DNA from: Rhodobacterales bacterium | Lineage (GTDB): Bacteria; Pseudomonadota; Alphaproteobacteria; Rhodobacterales; Rhodobacteraceae | Reading direction: 5' to 3' | DNA length: 64,000 bases | Assembly: GCA_026400355.1 (NCBI GenBank) | Contig: JAPLPE010000020.1 | Span: 124,001-188,000, forward strand | Shown here: piece after piece, positions 63,227 to 64,000 of the stretch | Position numbering within the stretch: the first letter of the stretch is position 1 | How the letters are laid out: every line of letters begins with the position of its first letter | The notes under the pieces: generated by a model | Seen by the model: the letters and a program-made list of their open reading frames with translations, nothing else | Told to the model about the DNA's origin: nothing | The model's database searches: none | Program-made: the position numbers and the translations under genes

Positions 63227-63979
63227 ATGCGGACTTATGCCATCGGAGATATCCACGGGCAGTTGGATCGGCTGCGGGCGGCGCATGCGCGGATCGCGGC
63301 GGATCGGCGCGAGACGGGAGATCTGGAAGCACCTGTTGTCCATGTGGGCGATCTGGTGGACCGGGGGCCCGAGAGCGCCGAAGTTGTAGAGTATTTGCGG
63401 CGCGGTTCGGGTGGGCCGGAGGGGTGGGTGGTTCTGAAGGGCAACCACGACTTCATGTTCAACCTGTTCCTGACCGATCCCACGGCGCATGACCCGGGGC
63501 TTCGGCCCGATCTCGACTGGCTGGATGTGAAGCTGGGCGGGGTGGCAACTTTGGCGAGCTACGGCGTGGCCGATGCGGGCGAGCGGCCTTTGGCCGAGGT
63601 GCATGCCGAGGCGCTGGCCAAGGTGCCGGTGGCGCACCGTGTGTTTCTGGAGGGGCTGCCGCTGATGCACGAACGGGGCAAGGCGGTGTTTGTTCATGCG
63701 GGTATCCGCCCTGGGGTGCCTTTGGGCGATCAGGTGCCGCAGGATCTGACGTGGATCCGCAAGCTGTTCCATGACGACCGGCGCGACCACGGGGCACTGA
63801 TCGTGCATGGGCATACGGTGATCCCTGTGGCGCATCACTATGGCAACCGGGTGAATATCGATACGGGTGCCGCCTATGGCGGGCCACTGACGGCGGTAGT
63901 GATCGAGGGGCGGGATGTGTGGGAACTGACCGAGGCCGGGCGGATCAGGATGCCGCCGAATCCCGAGGGGCCGGTGTAG
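63227..63979 (+). CDS. Metallophosphoesterase of the PPP-like family (PrpE/ApaH type)
   Basis: A 250-residue calcineurin-like phosphoesterase. The metal-binding signature is complete: GDIHGQ at residues 7-12, GDLVDRGP near 42-49, GNHDFM near 73, and the late histidines in VFVHAGIRPG near 154 and LIVHGHTVIP near 192. Such enzymes act as protein phosphatases or cut Ap4A-type dinucleotides. The start matches the first beta strand (MRTYAIGDIHG). Gene complete. The 286 bases before it hold no gene I can see, apart from the leader of mipA on the other strand. Confidence 0.9.
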   Translation: MRTYAIGDIHGQLDRLRAAHARIAADRRETGDLEAPVVHVGDLVDRGPESAEVVEYLRRGSGGPEGWVVLKGNHDFMFNLFLTDPTAHDPGLRPDLDWLDVKLGGVATLASYGVADAGERPLAEVHAEALAKVPVAHRVFLEGLPLMHERGKAVFVHAGIRPGVPLGDQVPQDLTWIRKLFHDDRRDHGALIVHGHTVIPVAHHYGNRVNIDTGAAYGGPLTAVVIEGRDVWELTEAGRIRMPPNPEGPV

Positions 63980-64000
63980 GGGTTAACGGTTTGTGTACTT

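Overview
The window is about 64 kb of high-GC alphaproteobacterial chromosome. Gene content points to the Rhodobacterales (Rhodobacteraceae): a biotin-type pyruvate carboxylase, an imuA-imuB-dnaE2 mutagenesis cassette behind a GAAC-N7-GAAC LexA box, an Anbu proteasome-homologue operon, BmpA-type and NMT1-type ABC importers, and many short hairpin repeats typical of that order. This placement is inference from families; no marker rRNA or tRNA gene is visible.

Layout. 0-11.8 kb is housekeeping: a cut-off C-terminus, a LysE exporter, a UvrD/PcrA helicase, a MarR regulator divergent from a DHA2 drug-efflux pump with a palindromic operator between them, pyruvate carboxylase, and acetyl-CoA synthetase. 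11.8-16.4 kb is decayed: a frameshifted adenylate kinase remnant, a frameshifted MHS-type transporter, a broken response regulator, a membrane-protein remnant, a Pho-box with a truncated reading frame, and a BmpA-type nucleoside importer whose ATPase and permeases are collapsed by deletion. 16.4-24.0 kb holds nucleoside and purine enzymes, some intact (nucleoside hydrolase, amidohydrolase/deaminase, cytidine deaminase, GATase-like protein), one lacking a metal ligand (creatininase family) and two broken (MgsA_C-like, adenine deaminase-like), followed by an IS481 transposase scrap.

24.4-30.5 kb carries RidA, facing an apparently intact, tightly overlapped operon: NMT1-type binding protein, ATPase, permease, cytosine deaminase-like amidohydrolase and a GlcD-like flavoprotein, probably uptake and breakdown of a nitrogen heterocycle. 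30.6-34.1 kb has two quinone-reductase-like flavoproteins, an OpgC-type acyltransferase and two divergent genes that both lack their 5' halves (a UPF0104-type membrane protein and guanine deaminase).

34.3-41.1 kb is a LacI-controlled sugar operon on the minus strand (lacI, binding protein, two permeases, small clan GH-J glycosidase, ATPase) with two overlapping operators on its promoter. 42.5-50.1 kb is a complete D-xylose system (xylF-xylH-xylG-xylB-xylA on the minus strand) with a divergent ROK regulator. 50.6-57.6 kb contains a GNAT/YoaP-like protein and the SOS mutasome imuA-imuB-dnaE2, with a 27-bp tandem repeat between imuA and imuB. 58.0-62.0 kb is a four-gene operon of circularly permuted ATP-grasp ligase, alpha-E protein, transglutaminase-like protease and Anbu, a conserved but poorly understood peptide-synthesis/proteolysis module. 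The window ends with a MipA/OmpV outer-membrane protein and a metallophosphoesterase.

The main biological theme is selective erosion: one nucleoside/purine uptake and deamination system is dying by frameshifts, stops and deletions, while a neighbouring pyrimidine-type operon and the sugar operons stay intact.
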